17,784 nt of DNA from CAYYVJ01 sp964475115 (GCA_964475115.1 CAYYVJ010000041.1:1-17784); one strand, 5' to 3'. Positions 7,163 through 14,913 are shown, counted from the first letter of the stretch. Program-made: numbers and translations. The notes: generated by a model from the letters alone, not told the origin.

Positions 7163-8228
7163 ACAAATGTTAGAAGAGTCATTTAAAACCATACGAAATG
7201 GAGAGGTTGTAGAGGGTACGGTCATTGGTGTAAAAGAAGATGAAATCATCTTAAATATAGGCTACAAGGCGGATGGTATTATTGCAAGAAGCGAATATAC
7301 CAATGATTCAAATGTTGATTTAACTACTCTTGTGTCCGTAGGAGATCCTATGCAAGCAAAAGTACTTAAAGTAAACGATGGCGAAGGCCAAGTATTGTTA
7401 TCTTATAAGAGAATACTAGCTGAAAAAGGCAATAAGAAATTAGAAGAAGCATTTAACAACAAAGAAGTTTTAAAAGCCAAAGTAGCTCAAGTTTTAAATG
7501 GTGGCTTAAGTGTAGTAATAGATGAAGCTAGAATTTTTATTCCAGCAAGTCTTGTATCTGATTCTTATGAGAAAGATTTAAGTAAATACGAAGGGGAAGA
7601 AATCGAATTTGTTATAACTGAATTTAATCCAAGAAGAAGAAGAGTAATTGGAGATCGTAAACAACTTCTTATGGCAAAAAAAGCTATCTTACAAAAAGAA
7701 CTTTTTGCTAAAATTGAAGTTGGTATGGTTGTTGAAGGTGTTATTAAGAATGTAACTGATTTTGGTGCATTTATTGACTTAGGTGGAGCAGATGGTCTTC
7801 TTCACATTTCAGAAATGTCATGGGGAAGAGTTGAAAATCCTAAAAAGGTATTTAAAGCAGGAGATAAGATTACTACATTTATCAAAGATATAAGCGGAAC
7901 AAAAGTAGCGCTTAGCTTAAAATTCATGGATAAAAATCCTTGGGTAAATGCTTCTTCAAATTATGCTGTAGGAAATGTAGTTACAGGAAAAGTAGCTAGA
8001 ATGACTGATTTTGGCGCATTTATTGAATTGGAAGCTGGAGTAGATGCTTTGCTTCATGTGTCTCAAATTTCTAAAGAACATGTTGAAAAACCTTCAGACG
8101 TGTTAAAAGTTGGACAAGAAGTAACTGCAAAAGTAGTTGATTTTAATGCAGAAGATAAAAAAATCAGTTTAAGTGTAAAAAACTTGGAAAATGATGAAGA
8201 AGTAGTTGAAGAAATAACAGAAGAATAA
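7143..8228 (+). CDS. rpsA: 30S ribosomal protein S1 (four S1 domains)
   Basis: A 361-residue S1-family protein with four OB-fold S1 domains at about 20-90, 106-172, 193-261 and 276-346. The last two are the most canonical, each with TDFGAFI (205-211, 288-294) followed by GLLHIS or ALLHVS. Domain 2 is the most degenerate. Four domains is the usual clostridial/Firmicutes form, against six in enterobacteria. It binds mRNA and assists translation initiation at the 30S subunit, though in Firmicutes its ribosome association is weaker and its exact role less certain. The acidic tail (EEVVEEITEE) is normal. The start has a strong GAGGAGG. It overlaps ispH by 20 bases. cheR follows 32 bases downstream with no terminator between. 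Confidence 0.93.
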   Translation: MSELSFEQMLEESFKTIRNGEVVEGTVIGVKEDEIILNIGYKADGIIARSEYTNDSNVDLTTLVSVGDPMQAKVLKVNDGEGQVLLSYKRILAEKGNKKLEEAFNNKEVLKAKVAQVLNGGLSVVIDEARIFIPASLVSDSYEKDLSKYEGEEIEFVITEFNPRRRRVIGDRKQLLMAKKAILQKELFAKIEVGMVVEGVIKNVTDFGAFIDLGGADGLLHISEMSWGRVENPKKVFKAGDKITTFIKDISGTKVALSLKFMDKNPWVNASSNYAVGNVVTGKVARMTDFGAFIELEAGVDALLHVSQISKEHVEKPSDVLKVGQEVTAKVVDFNAEDKKISLSVKNLENDEEVVEEITEE

Positions 8229-8248
8229 TACAAAAGTCAGTATAGAAT

Positions 8249-8263
8249 GGAGTGCTTTGATTG
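8249..8263 (+). promoter_or_regulatory. Ribosome binding site and TTG start of cheR
   Basis: GGAG at 8249-8252 lies eight bases before a TTG. The next in-frame ATG is at residue 26, inside the CheR N-terminal domain, so the TTG is the likely start. Confidence 0.7.
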
Positions 8264-9040
8264 GATTATGAAAAATTCAAGGGTCAAGTATTTTCGCTGA
8301 CACATATCAATTTAGATTCCTATAAAGAGCGTCAAATGAAACGTAGAATTGACGCTCTAATTGCAAAAAACAAATATAAGGGATATGATGATTATGCGGA
8401 TGCGATTAAAAAGGATGCTGATCTATTAGAAGAATTTGTTAATTATCTAACCATTAATGTTTCAGAATTTTATAGAAATCCTGATCAGTGGAAGGTTTTA
8501 GAGAATGATATTTTACCAAATCTAATTAAAACCAGTCCAAGAACTTTGAAAATATGGAGTGCTGCCTGTTCTACAGGTGATGAACCTTATTCGTTAGCAA
8601 TGGTATTAAGCAAGTTTATGCCTCTACATAATATTTCAATTATGGCTACCGATATAGATAAGCAGGTTTTAGAAAAAGCACGTCTAGGATTATATTCCGA
8701 AAAAAGTATTGCAGGGCTTCCTGCAGAATTTAAAAGTAAATACTTTAATGTTGTTGGAAAAAGTTCATATCAGGTAAGTGATGAAATAAAAAAGTGCGTG
8801 AAATTTAAGCGGCATGATTTGCTAAAGGATGATTATCCTACAAATTGTGATTTGATTCTTTGCCGTAATGTACTTATCTATTTTACTGATGAGGCAAAGA
8901 ATGTTATTTATCAGAACTTTAATTCTTCCTTACGAAGCGGTGGTGTTTTATTTGTAGGAAGTACAGAACAGATAATCAACTATAAAGCTATGAATTATAT
9001 GTCACATAAATCATTTTTCTATGAGAAAATTGATTCGTAA
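8261..9040 (+). CDS. cheR: CheR-type protein-glutamate O-methyltransferase
   Basis: A 259-residue SAM-dependent methyltransferase. The N-terminal helical CheR_N domain (about 1-75) ends in YLTINVSEFYRNPDQW. The Rossmann domain follows with KIWSAACSTGDEPYSLAM (97-114), then ATDID (129-133) and LILCRNVLIYFTDEA (198-212), all diagnostic of CheR. The family methylates glutamates on chemoreceptor cytoplasmic domains, giving adaptation. No chemotaxis gene lies nearby. It follows rpsA by 32 bases and probably shares its transcript. The TTG start has GGAG eight bases upstream. It lacks a TPR or other fused domain. Its receptors or other targets must be encoded elsewhere; a non-chemotaxis role is possible. 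Confidence 0.93.
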   Translation: MDYEKFKGQVFSLTHINLDSYKERQMKRRIDALIAKNKYKGYDDYADAIKKDADLLEEFVNYLTINVSEFYRNPDQWKVLENDILPNLIKTSPRTLKIWSAACSTGDEPYSLAMVLSKFMPLHNISIMATDIDKQVLEKARLGLYSEKSIAGLPAEFKSKYFNVVGKSSYQVSDEIKKCVKFKRHDLLKDDYPTNCDLILCRNVLIYFTDEAKNVIYQNFNSSLRSGGVLFVGSTEQIINYKAMNYMSHKSFFYEKIDS

Positions 9041-9072
9041 AAGTTACAAATAAAGAAATAAAAAGATAGTTC

Positions 9073-9106
9073 AAAGAGAGACAATCTGCAAAGAGCGTCT
9101 CTCTTT
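9073..9106. terminator. Inverted repeat between convergent cheR and yprB-like genes
   Basis: Perfect 10-base arms, AAAGAGAGAC (9073-9082) and GTCTCTCTTT (9097-9106), enclose a 14-base loop, between two convergent stop codons. The T-run is short on the plus strand. On the minus strand the stem ends in TTT, with a further T-run about ten bases downstream. It probably acts as a modest bidirectional terminator. Confidence 0.65.
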
Positions 9107-9139
9107 ATTATGCTGGAAGAATATAAGTCTATGTAGAAG

Positions 9140-10264
9140 CTAAATCTTAGGTGGTTTTCTTAAAGTGTTTAAGATATGATTTAAATATAAGGTTAATTCA
9201 TTTGTGTTTTCTAAAAACTCGTCTGTAGCTTCGAAGAACATGAATTTATCATAATAGTCTATTTTGAAATATGGTGAAATAACTTCTTCGTATTGAGGCA
9301 AGAATAAGCCTGTCTTTTTGCTGTAGCAATTAGCAGCTTTTGCTCTTGTTCTGAAATTTTTATCTACATAAAAAGCTATACTTTTGTGAATTGCTTGATC
9401 TTCTTCAGGTAGATAGTAGTAATCCTTATAATTTGAATAGAAAAATTTCATTTCTCCAGTATATAATTGAATTCTAATTTTAACGTTATTCTTATTCCCC
9501 GTAATGTAAATAGGTCCCCAAGCAAAGGAAAACATTTTTGGGAAAGATGTATATGTTTCAAGTTCTATTAATAATTCTTGCTTCTTCATACTATCGAAAT
9601 CAGTATAATTATGCTTTGTAGTAGAGATTATCTTAAAACGATGATTAAAAAAATTGGTATAGGATAGCATAGGGCTAAGAGCTAACATACCTTTAATATC
9701 ATCTGAATTGTGTAAAAGCAAAATCTTTTGTAATTTTTCATCTTTTGTTTTTAAATATTCATAGTAGATGTTAATTAATTCTCCACCATTAAAAGGGTCA
9801 TCTCTTGAAATTTCTAAAAATTGTTCGATAGACTTTTGCTTTAGTTGCTCTAATCGTAAGATGTTTTTTAAAGGTTGTATTTCCCTATAGATATCAAGAT
9901 GTTTATATTCTATAAAATTATTTTCCAAATTGTAATGAAAACATTTTTTTTCAAGATAAGGGATGTCAAATCCATTTCCGTTATAGTGAATTAGTAAGGT
10001 AAAGTCTTTTATAAACTTCAAAAAGGAAATGAGAAATTCTTTTTCGTCTTTTGGTTCATCTAGAAACCATTGTTTTAACTGCCAAGAATCATCTTTATAA
10101 TAAATACACCCGATTAAATATAGAATCGTAGTCTTAGGTGAAAAGCCTGTTGTTTCAATATCAAAGAAGAGTATTTTTTCCAAAGGAACCGAAGAATTAT
10201 TTGGAATAGACTGTAAAAATTCATTGTTAATCTGAAAATCGATGGAAGCATTAATTTCTATCAT
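9140..10264 (-). CDS. YprB-like ribonuclease H-fold (DEDD exonuclease-like) protein
   Basis: A 374-residue protein. The N-terminal half (about 28-195) is an RNase H-like 3'-5' exonuclease domain: FFDIETTGF gives D35 and E37, HYNGNGFDIPYLEKK gives D100, and HNSDDIKGM (185-193) supplies the last acidic residue (D188 or D189). This is the pattern of the YprB/RNase_H_2 group found in many Firmicutes. Substrate and role are not established; nuclease activity on DNA or RNA is inferred from the intact acidic residues. The C-terminal half (about 195-374) is rich in Tyr, Phe, Lys and Asn and I recognise no domain in it. It is the only minus-strand gene, divergent from ruvA. GAGGTGA lies five bases before its ATG. 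A repair role next to ruvAB would be a guess. Confidence 0.82.
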   Translation of the reverse strand: MIEINASIDFQINNEFLQSIPNNSSVPLEKILFFDIETTGFSPKTTILYLIGCIYYKDDSWQLKQWFLDEPKDEKEFLISFLKFIKDFTLLIHYNGNGFDIPYLEKKCFHYNLENNFIEYKHLDIYREIQPLKNILRLEQLKQKSIEQFLEISRDDPFNGGELINIYYEYLKTKDEKLQKILLLHNSDDIKGMLALSPMLSYTNFFNHRFKIISTTKHNYTDFDSMKKQELLIELETYTSFPKMFSFAWGPIYITGNKNNVKIRIQLYTGEMKFFYSNYKDYYYLPEEDQAIHKSIAFYVDKNFRTRAKAANCYSKKTGLFLPQYEEVISPYFKIDYYDKFMFFEATDEFLENTNELTLYLNHILNTLRKPPKI

Positions 10265-10282
10265 AAGTCACCTCAAATTTTA

Positions 10283-10320
10283 TGTAAATTATTGCAAATG
10301 TAAATTGTTGCAATTGTAAT
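10283..10320. repeat. 16-base tandem repeat in the yprB-like leader
   Basis: TGTAAATTATTGCAAA (10283-10298) is followed directly by TGTAAATTGTTGCAAT (10299-10314), identical at 14 of 16 positions, then a partial third TGTAAT. It lies just downstream of the predicted minus-strand transcription start. A regulator binding site is an inference; AT-rich chance repetition is the alternative. Confidence 0.6.
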
Positions 10321-10327
10321 CTATCTC

Positions 10328-10356
10328 ATTATACTAGATAAAATCTAAGGATACAA
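10328..10356 (-). promoter_or_regulatory. Promoter of the yprB-like gene
   Basis: On the minus strand TTGTAT (10351-10356) and a perfect TATAAT (10328-10333) are separated by 17 bases. Transcription would start near 10321, leaving a leader of about 55 bases that contains the tandem repeat. Confidence 0.7.
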
Positions 10357-10358
10357 GA

Positions 10359-10387
10359 TTGCGATATACTTATAATTATGCTATACT
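10359..10387 (+). promoter_or_regulatory. Promoter of ruvAB
   Basis: TTGCGA (10359-10364), a 17-base spacer and TATACT (10382-10387), with a TGC extended -10 just before. The -35 is two bases from the -35 of the opposing promoter. The leader to ruvA is about 60 bases. I see no Bacillus-type LexA box (GAAC-N4-GTTC), so SOS control is not shown. Confidence 0.7.
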
Positions 10388-10453
10388 AAAATACATATAA
10401 GGGTTTGTACCTGAAAAATAAAAATAAGATGTGATATAGGAAAGAGGATTTAA

Positions 10454-11062
10454 ATGATTTCATATCTAAAGGGAGAACTGATAGATGTATTTACAGATTC
10501 TCTTATTATTGAAACAAATCATATTGGCTATCAAATTTATGTGCCTACATCAGTGATTATGCAACTTCCCTCTATTGGAAGTGATATAAAGATACATACA
10601 CATTTCAATGTTAGAGAAGATGCTATGACTCTATATGGATTCTTATCTAAGGATGATTTACTAGTGTTTAAGTTGTTAATAGGTGTTAGTGGTATAGGTC
10701 CTAAGGGAGCACTTGGCATTTTATCTACCATTTCACCAGACGAGCTGAGGTTCGCTGTTTTGGCAGATGATGTGAAAACCATAGTTAAGTCACCTGGAAT
10801 AGGAAACAAAACAGCACAAAAACTAATTATTGAATTAAAAGACAAGCTTAAATTAGATGATATGTTTGAACAAAAGGATCAAAGTGAAGTTGCTCCTGAA
10901 ATAATAAAAGATGACATTAGAAATGAAGCTACACAAGCTTTAATTGCTCTAGGATATTCGGGAACAGAGGCTTTAAGAGCAGTGAAACAAATCTCTGTAG
11001 AGGAAAATACTACAGTAGAAGAACTATTAAAGGCTGCATTAAAGAAAATAAGTTTTATGTAG
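10454..11062 (+). CDS. ruvA: Holliday junction branch migration protein RuvA
   Basis: A 202-residue RuvA of normal length. An N-terminal OB-fold (1-64, MISYLKGELIDVF then GIGYxI-like HIGYQIYVP) is followed by two helix-hairpin-helix motifs (GVSGIGPKGALGIL at 77-90 and SPGIGNKTAQKLIIELKDKL at 113-132). After an acidic linker (about 135-150) comes the C-terminal domain III (about 153-202, EATQALIALGYSGTEALRAV), which contacts RuvB. RuvA tetramers bind the four-way DNA junction and direct RuvB rings for branch migration during recombination repair. The ATG at 10454 has AGAGGA five bases upstream. ruvB starts seven bases after the stop. No ruvC is seen beside it; Firmicutes often use RecU instead. 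Confidence 0.97.
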   Translation: MISYLKGELIDVFTDSLIIETNHIGYQIYVPTSVIMQLPSIGSDIKIHTHFNVREDAMTLYGFLSKDDLLVFKLLIGVSGIGPKGALGILSTISPDELRFAVLADDVKTIVKSPGIGNKTAQKLIIELKDKLKLDDMFEQKDQSEVAPEIIKDDIRNEATQALIALGYSGTEALRAVKQISVEENTTVEELLKAALKKISFM

Positions 11063-11069
11063 GAGTATT

Positions 11070-12062
11070 ATGGGAAAGAGAATGATTACAACAGATTTGA
11101 CGGAAGAAGATTATTCAATTGAAAATAATTTGCGTCCTCAGATGTTGTCTGATTATATAGGACAAGAGAAAGCAAAAGAAAATCTTAGGATTTACATTGA
11201 GGCAGCTAAGTATAGACATGAGCCGCTGGACCATGTTTTATTTTATGGCCCTCCTGGTCTTGGTAAAACCACTTTATCAGGAATTATAGCCAATGAAATG
11301 GGTGTGAATATAAAGATAACTTCTGGCCCTGCTATAGAAAAACCTGGTGAGATGGCTGCAGTTTTAAATAATCTAATCGAAGGTGATATTTTGTTTGTAG
11401 ATGAAATACATCGTCTAAATAGACAAGTAGAAGAAGTTCTATATCCGGCCATGGAGGATTTTGCAATCGATATTATGATTGGCAAGGGTGCGTCCGCACG
11501 TTCTATTCGCTTGGATTTACCAAAATTTACATTGATTGGTGCAACTACAAGAGCTGGTTTATTAACTGCACCACTACGTGATCGTTTTGGTGTCGTACAT
11601 CGATTAGAGTTTTATACGATAGAGGAATTAAAGACAATTATTCTAAGGTCTGCTAAGGTTCTTTCAGTAGAAATCGAAGAAAAGGGTGCCTTAGAACTTG
11701 CAAAAAGAGCAAGAGGAACCCCTAGGCTAGCCAATCGTTTGCTAAAGCGTGTAAGAGATTTTGCTCAAGTGCGTTATGATGGAATTATTACATGTGAGGT
11801 AGCGGAGATTGCCTTAGATTTGCTAGAAGTAGATAAGCATGGATTAGATAATAATGATAGAACTATTTTACAAACATTAATCGAGAAATTTGCAGGAGGT
11901 CCTGCTGGTCTAGATACTTTAGCTGCCTCTATCGGAGAGGATGCAGGTACTCTAGAAGATGTTTATGAACCATATTTAATTAAATTGGGATTTATACAAA
12001 GGACCCCAAGAGGAAGAATAGCAACAGAGTTAGCATATAAACATTTAGGACTAGAAAAATAG
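11070..12062 (+). CDS. ruvB: Holliday junction branch migration ATPase RuvB
   Basis: A 330-residue AAA+ motor that pumps DNA through the RuvA-bound junction. Walker A is GPPGLGKTT (60-68, catalytic K66), Walker B DEIHRL (111-116), sensor 1 lies in GATTRAG (157-163), and the arginine finger is R170 in APLRDRFG. The sensor 2 region GTPRLANRLLKRVRDFA and the C-terminal winged-helix domain (about 255-330, ending RTPRGRIATELAYKHLG) are complete. The N-terminus LRPQMLSDYIGQEKAKENL is canonical. It is co-transcribed with ruvA and its ribosome binding site (GGAG) lies across and just after the ruvA stop. The zapA promoter begins just after its stop codon. Confidence 0.98.
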   Translation: MGKRMITTDLTEEDYSIENNLRPQMLSDYIGQEKAKENLRIYIEAAKYRHEPLDHVLFYGPPGLGKTTLSGIIANEMGVNIKITSGPAIEKPGEMAAVLNNLIEGDILFVDEIHRLNRQVEEVLYPAMEDFAIDIMIGKGASARSIRLDLPKFTLIGATTRAGLLTAPLRDRFGVVHRLEFYTIEELKTIILRSAKVLSVEIEEKGALELAKRARGTPRLANRLLKRVRDFAQVRYDGIITCEVAEIALDLLEVDKHGLDNNDRTILQTLIEKFAGGPAGLDTLAASIGEDAGTLEDVYEPYLIKLGFIQRTPRGRIATELAYKHLGLEK

Positions 12063-12063
12063 G

Positions 12064-12092
12064 TTGTTATTTTCACCAAGATTGTTTATAAT
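12064..12092 (+). promoter_or_regulatory. Promoter of zapA
   Basis: TTGTTA (12064-12069), a 17-base spacer and a perfect TATAAT (12087-12092) lie directly after the ruvB stop codon. The predicted start is near 12099, giving a leader of about 53 bases. Confidence 0.75.
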
Positions 12093-12106
12093 GAGAATGC
12101 AAAATC

Positions 12107-12125
12107 TGGAGTATTCTTTACTCCA
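12107..12125 (+). promoter_or_regulatory. Hairpin in the zapA leader
   Basis: TGGAGTA (12107-12113) pairs perfectly with TACTCCA (12119-12125) around a five-base TTCTT loop. No T-run follows, so it is a poor terminator for ruvB. It lies near the 5' end of the predicted zapA transcript, so a stabilising 5' stem is possible. Confidence 0.45.
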
Positions 12126-12151
12126 ATTATCTTACAAGGGGAGTGTGGAGT

Positions 12152-12577
12152 ATGTCGTCTAAGAATTACGCACAAGTACTAATCGATGGAAGAGTCTATA
12201 CATTAAGTGGATATGAAAGTGAAGAGTATTTAAACAAGGTGGCCTCTTATATTAATAATAAGATTATTGATTTAAAGCAAGGAGATACCTTTAGACGGCA
12301 AAATAAAGAAGTCCAAAACACTTTGATTCAACTTAATATTGCAGATGATTATTATAAAGTAAAAAAACAGGCAGATGTATTAGAGTCTGAGATTGATAGT
12401 AAGAATAAAGAAATCTATGATTTGAAGCATGAACTTATTTCAACCCAGATTAAGTTAGATGCTTTAAAGAGTGATTTTGATCGAGTGCAAAAGGAAGCCA
12501 GTGCATTGGAAAAAAATGTTATTAAGCTAGAAACAGAGCTCGCTTCCGAATTAAAGAATAATAGAAGTGAAGTATAA
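12152..12577 (+). CDS. zapA: Cell division protein ZapA
   Basis: A 141-residue ZapA. The N-terminal globular domain (about 1-70: YAQVLIDGRVYTLSGYESEEYLNKVASYINNKI) is the conserved FtsZ-binding fold, and the following residues (about 75-138) form a long charged heptad-like coiled coil. The family cross-links and stabilises FtsZ filaments at the division ring. The protein is longer than the roughly 85-110 residues of Bacillus and E. coli forms; extended coiled coils are common in clostridial members. I chose the ATG at 12152 with AAGGGGAG eight bases upstream; an in-frame GTG at 12143 overlaps that site. It is flanked by its own promoter and terminator, so it is probably a single-gene transcript. 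Confidence 0.9.
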   Translation: MSSKNYAQVLIDGRVYTLSGYESEEYLNKVASYINNKIIDLKQGDTFRRQNKEVQNTLIQLNIADDYYKVKKQADVLESEIDSKNKEIYDLKHELISTQIKLDALKSDFDRVQKEASALEKNVIKLETELASELKNNRSEV

Positions 12578-12591
12578 AAAAATATAGATAT

Positions 12592-12637
12592 AAGTTGTCA
12601 TATGGGTGAATTGATCATCTAGAATGACAACTTTTTT
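12592..12637 (+). terminator. Rho-independent terminator after zapA
   Basis: AAGTTGTCAT (12592-12601) pairs perfectly with ATGACAACTT (12624-12633), closing a 22-base loop and running into six T (12632-12637). It ends zapA transcription. I see no convincing promoter between it and the U32 gene at 12707. Confidence 0.8.
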
Positions 12638-12706
12638 ATCTAAGTAGGTGAAGACTTAAGTGGATAAGGATTGCAAATGGATACACATTTGGAAGGAAGA
12701 AATCGT

Positions 12707-14905
12707 ATGGATAGAGATGAGAATAAAAAGAGAGCCGAATTATTAGCACCAGCTGGTTCCTATGAAAGTTTAACGGCTGCAATTGCAGCTGGAGCGGATG
12801 CTGTATATGTAGGTGGTTCTATGTTTGGAGCTAGAGCGTATGCGAATAATTTTGATACGGAAGAATTAAAGAAAGCAATTAATTATGTGCATCTACATGG
12901 GAAGAATATGTATTTGACAGTAAATACCTTACTCAAACAAGATGAAATAGAAAATTATTTATATAACTATATAGAACCGCTTTATTATCATGGCCTTGAT
13001 GCGGTTATTGTGCAAGACATGGGTGTATTAAAGTTTATAAGAAATTATTTTCCGGATTTACCGATACATGCTAGTACTCAAATGACTTTAACGGGTCAAT
13101 ATGGAGCTAGATTGATGGAAGAGTTAGGTGTAACTAGAATGGTTACGGCTAGAGAATTATCTTTTAGCGAGATTTCAAAGATTCATACAGGAAGTAATTT
13201 AGAAATAGAAAGTTTTATACATGGCGCCTTGTGTTTTTGTTATTCTGGACAATGCTTATTTAGTAGTTTGGCAGGTGGAAGAAGTGGAAACCGAGGAAGA
13301 TGTGCTCAACCATGTAGACTTCCCTATGAAGCTTTTGAAGGAGATAAAAGAATAGGGGATAAAAACGAATCATACCTTTTAAGTCCAAAAGACCTGTGTA
13401 CCATTGAGATTTTGCCGGAAATAATTGAAGCAGGGGTTTATTCCTTAAAAATAGAGGGAAGAATGAAAAAACCAGAGTATACAGCTGGTGTTGTAAGTAT
13501 TTATCGTAAATACCTTGATCTTTATTTGGAAAATGGACGAGAAAATTATAAAGTTGATAAAAATGACAGTCAAAAGTTATTTGATCTTTTTAACCGTGGT
13601 GGATTTACACAAGGATACTTTGATCAACATAATGGTAGAGATATGCTGTTTTTGGAAGGAAAAGATAATAAAAAGCAAATTCGTAATGAAGCTTTATTTA
13701 AAGAAATCCAGTCAGAGTATTTAAACAAAGAATTGAAAGAAATAATAAAGGGTAAAGTAAGAATTTATAAAGAAATGCCTGCTATAATAACATTGAGTTT
13801 TAATGATATAGAAGTAGAAGTGACTGGTGGTATGGTTCAGGCTGCTAAAAATCAACCAATGACAGAAGAAAAGATTCGCAAACAAATAGAAAAGACGGGA
13901 AATACAGGCTTTGTATTTGAAGATTTGCTGATAGATACAGATAATGATAGCTTTATTCCTGTAAATAGTTTAAATGAACTTAGAAGATTAGCGCTAGAAA
14001 AGCTAGAAAAATCAATTCTAGATAAATATCGCCGAAACAATGCAATTCCAAAGGTAAATATCCTTAAAGAAAAGAAAAAGTCATATAAAACAAGCTATCC
14101 AATTCATTGTTATATTGAGAAGAAAGAATACTTAGAACCTTTACTTGAAATCGATGGAATCGATGGAATTTATGTGGATTATAGCTGTATAAGACCTCAG
14201 GAACTAAAAAGCATGGTTACTGCTTGTAAAAAAAATGGCAAGTCTATTTATCTTGTTCTTCCTCATATATTTAGAGATAAAGCAGAAAAGTGGTTATCAA
14301 ATAACTTGGATGAATATATGAAACTAGATTTGGATGGATTTGTTGTAAAAAACCTAGAAGAGTTAGAATTCCTCAGAGAGCATGGATGTAAGAAAGCGTT
14401 TCTTTTTGATTACACCATGTATGGATTTAATGCTTATTCCAAAGAACAATTTGAGGAATTTGGTGTAAGTTATGATACCTTGTCTGTGGAATTAAATGCA
14501 AGAGAGTTGGAAGAGCTCTCTACAGAAAATAGTGAATTAGTGGTTTATGGATATCTTCCAATGATGGTTACAGCACAATGCTTACATAAGACAATTTCAG
14601 GATGTGACAAAAAAGAAGTTACTTTAAAATTGAAGGATCGTCTTAAGAATGAATTTCCTGTTAAGAATTATTGCATGTTTTGCTATAACAAAATATATAA
14701 TTTTAAACCTTTGTCATTACTAAATGTAAAAAAACAAGTAGACAGAATAGCACCAAGGAGTGTCCGTTTAGATTTCACATTAGAATTAATTGAAGATATA
14801 GCCCCTATTGCTAGAAAGTTTGTTCAAGTTTATAAATATAATGATCAAAATGTAGAAGAACTTTCAGATTTCACAAGGGGACATTTTAAAAGAGGAGTAG
14901 AGTAG
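12707..14905 (+). CDS. U32 family protein (RlhA/TrhP-like, probable RNA hydroxylation), large form
   Basis: A 732-residue U32 ("collagenase-like peptidase") protein. The N-terminal catalytic-type domain has LLAPAGSYESLTAAIAAGAD (12-31) and the U32 signature ESFIHGALCFCYSGQC, then GGRSGNRGRCAQPCR. Cysteines 176, 183, 199 and 231 have spacing close to the [4Fe-4S] ligands of UbiU, so a cluster is likely. Characterised bacterial relatives (RlhA, TrhP/YegQ, UbiU/V) use prephenate-linked hydroxylation of rRNA, tRNA or ubiquinone precursors rather than proteolysis. The ubiquinone route is unlikely in an anaerobic Firmicute. The C-terminal third has a second cysteine group (QCLHKTISGC and YCMFCYN). 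The ATG at 12707 has AAGGAAG seven bases upstream; an ATG at 12677 is possible. It is followed 8 bases later by the FtsW-like gene. Confidence 0.88.
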   Translation: MDRDENKKRAELLAPAGSYESLTAAIAAGADAVYVGGSMFGARAYANNFDTEELKKAINYVHLHGKNMYLTVNTLLKQDEIENYLYNYIEPLYYHGLDAVIVQDMGVLKFIRNYFPDLPIHASTQMTLTGQYGARLMEELGVTRMVTARELSFSEISKIHTGSNLEIESFIHGALCFCYSGQCLFSSLAGGRSGNRGRCAQPCRLPYEAFEGDKRIGDKNESYLLSPKDLCTIEILPEIIEAGVYSLKIEGRMKKPEYTAGVVSIYRKYLDLYLENGRENYKVDKNDSQKLFDLFNRGGFTQGYFDQHNGRDMLFLEGKDNKKQIRNEALFKEIQSEYLNKELKEIIKGKVRIYKEMPAIITLSFNDIEVEVTGGMVQAAKNQPMTEEKIRKQIEKTGNTGFVFEDLLIDTDNDSFIPVNSLNELRRLALEKLEKSILDKYRRNNAIPKVNILKEKKKSYKTSYPIHCYIEKKEYLEPLLEIDGIDGIYVDYSCIRPQELKSMVTACKKNGKSIYLVLPHIFRDKAEKWLSNNLDEYMKLDLDGFVVKNLEELEFLREHGCKKAFLFDYTMYGFNAYSKEQFEEFGVSYDTLSVELNARELEELSTENSELVVYGYLPMMVTAQCLHKTISGCDKKEVTLKLKDRLKNEFPVKNYCMFCYNKIYNFKPLSLLNVKKQVDRIAPRSVRLDFTLELIEDIAPIARKFVQVYKYNDQNVEELSDFTRGHFKRGVE

Positions 14906-14913
14906 GTGATTCT

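Noticed and set aside
7143..8228. Repeated TDFGAFI segments in rpsA as a recent duplication
   Set aside because: They are the conserved cores of S1 domains 3 and 4, which are diverged elsewhere; this is normal for the family.
10388..10453. Possible LexA (SOS) operator upstream of ruvA
   Set aside because: No GAAC-N4-GTTC or close variant is present between the promoter and the ruvA start, so SOS control is not supported by sequence.
14150..14167. Tandem ATCGATGGA repeat
   Set aside because: It lies in frame within the U32 gene, encoding Ile-Asp-Gly twice in a conserved-looking strand; two copies of 9 bases are explained by coding.
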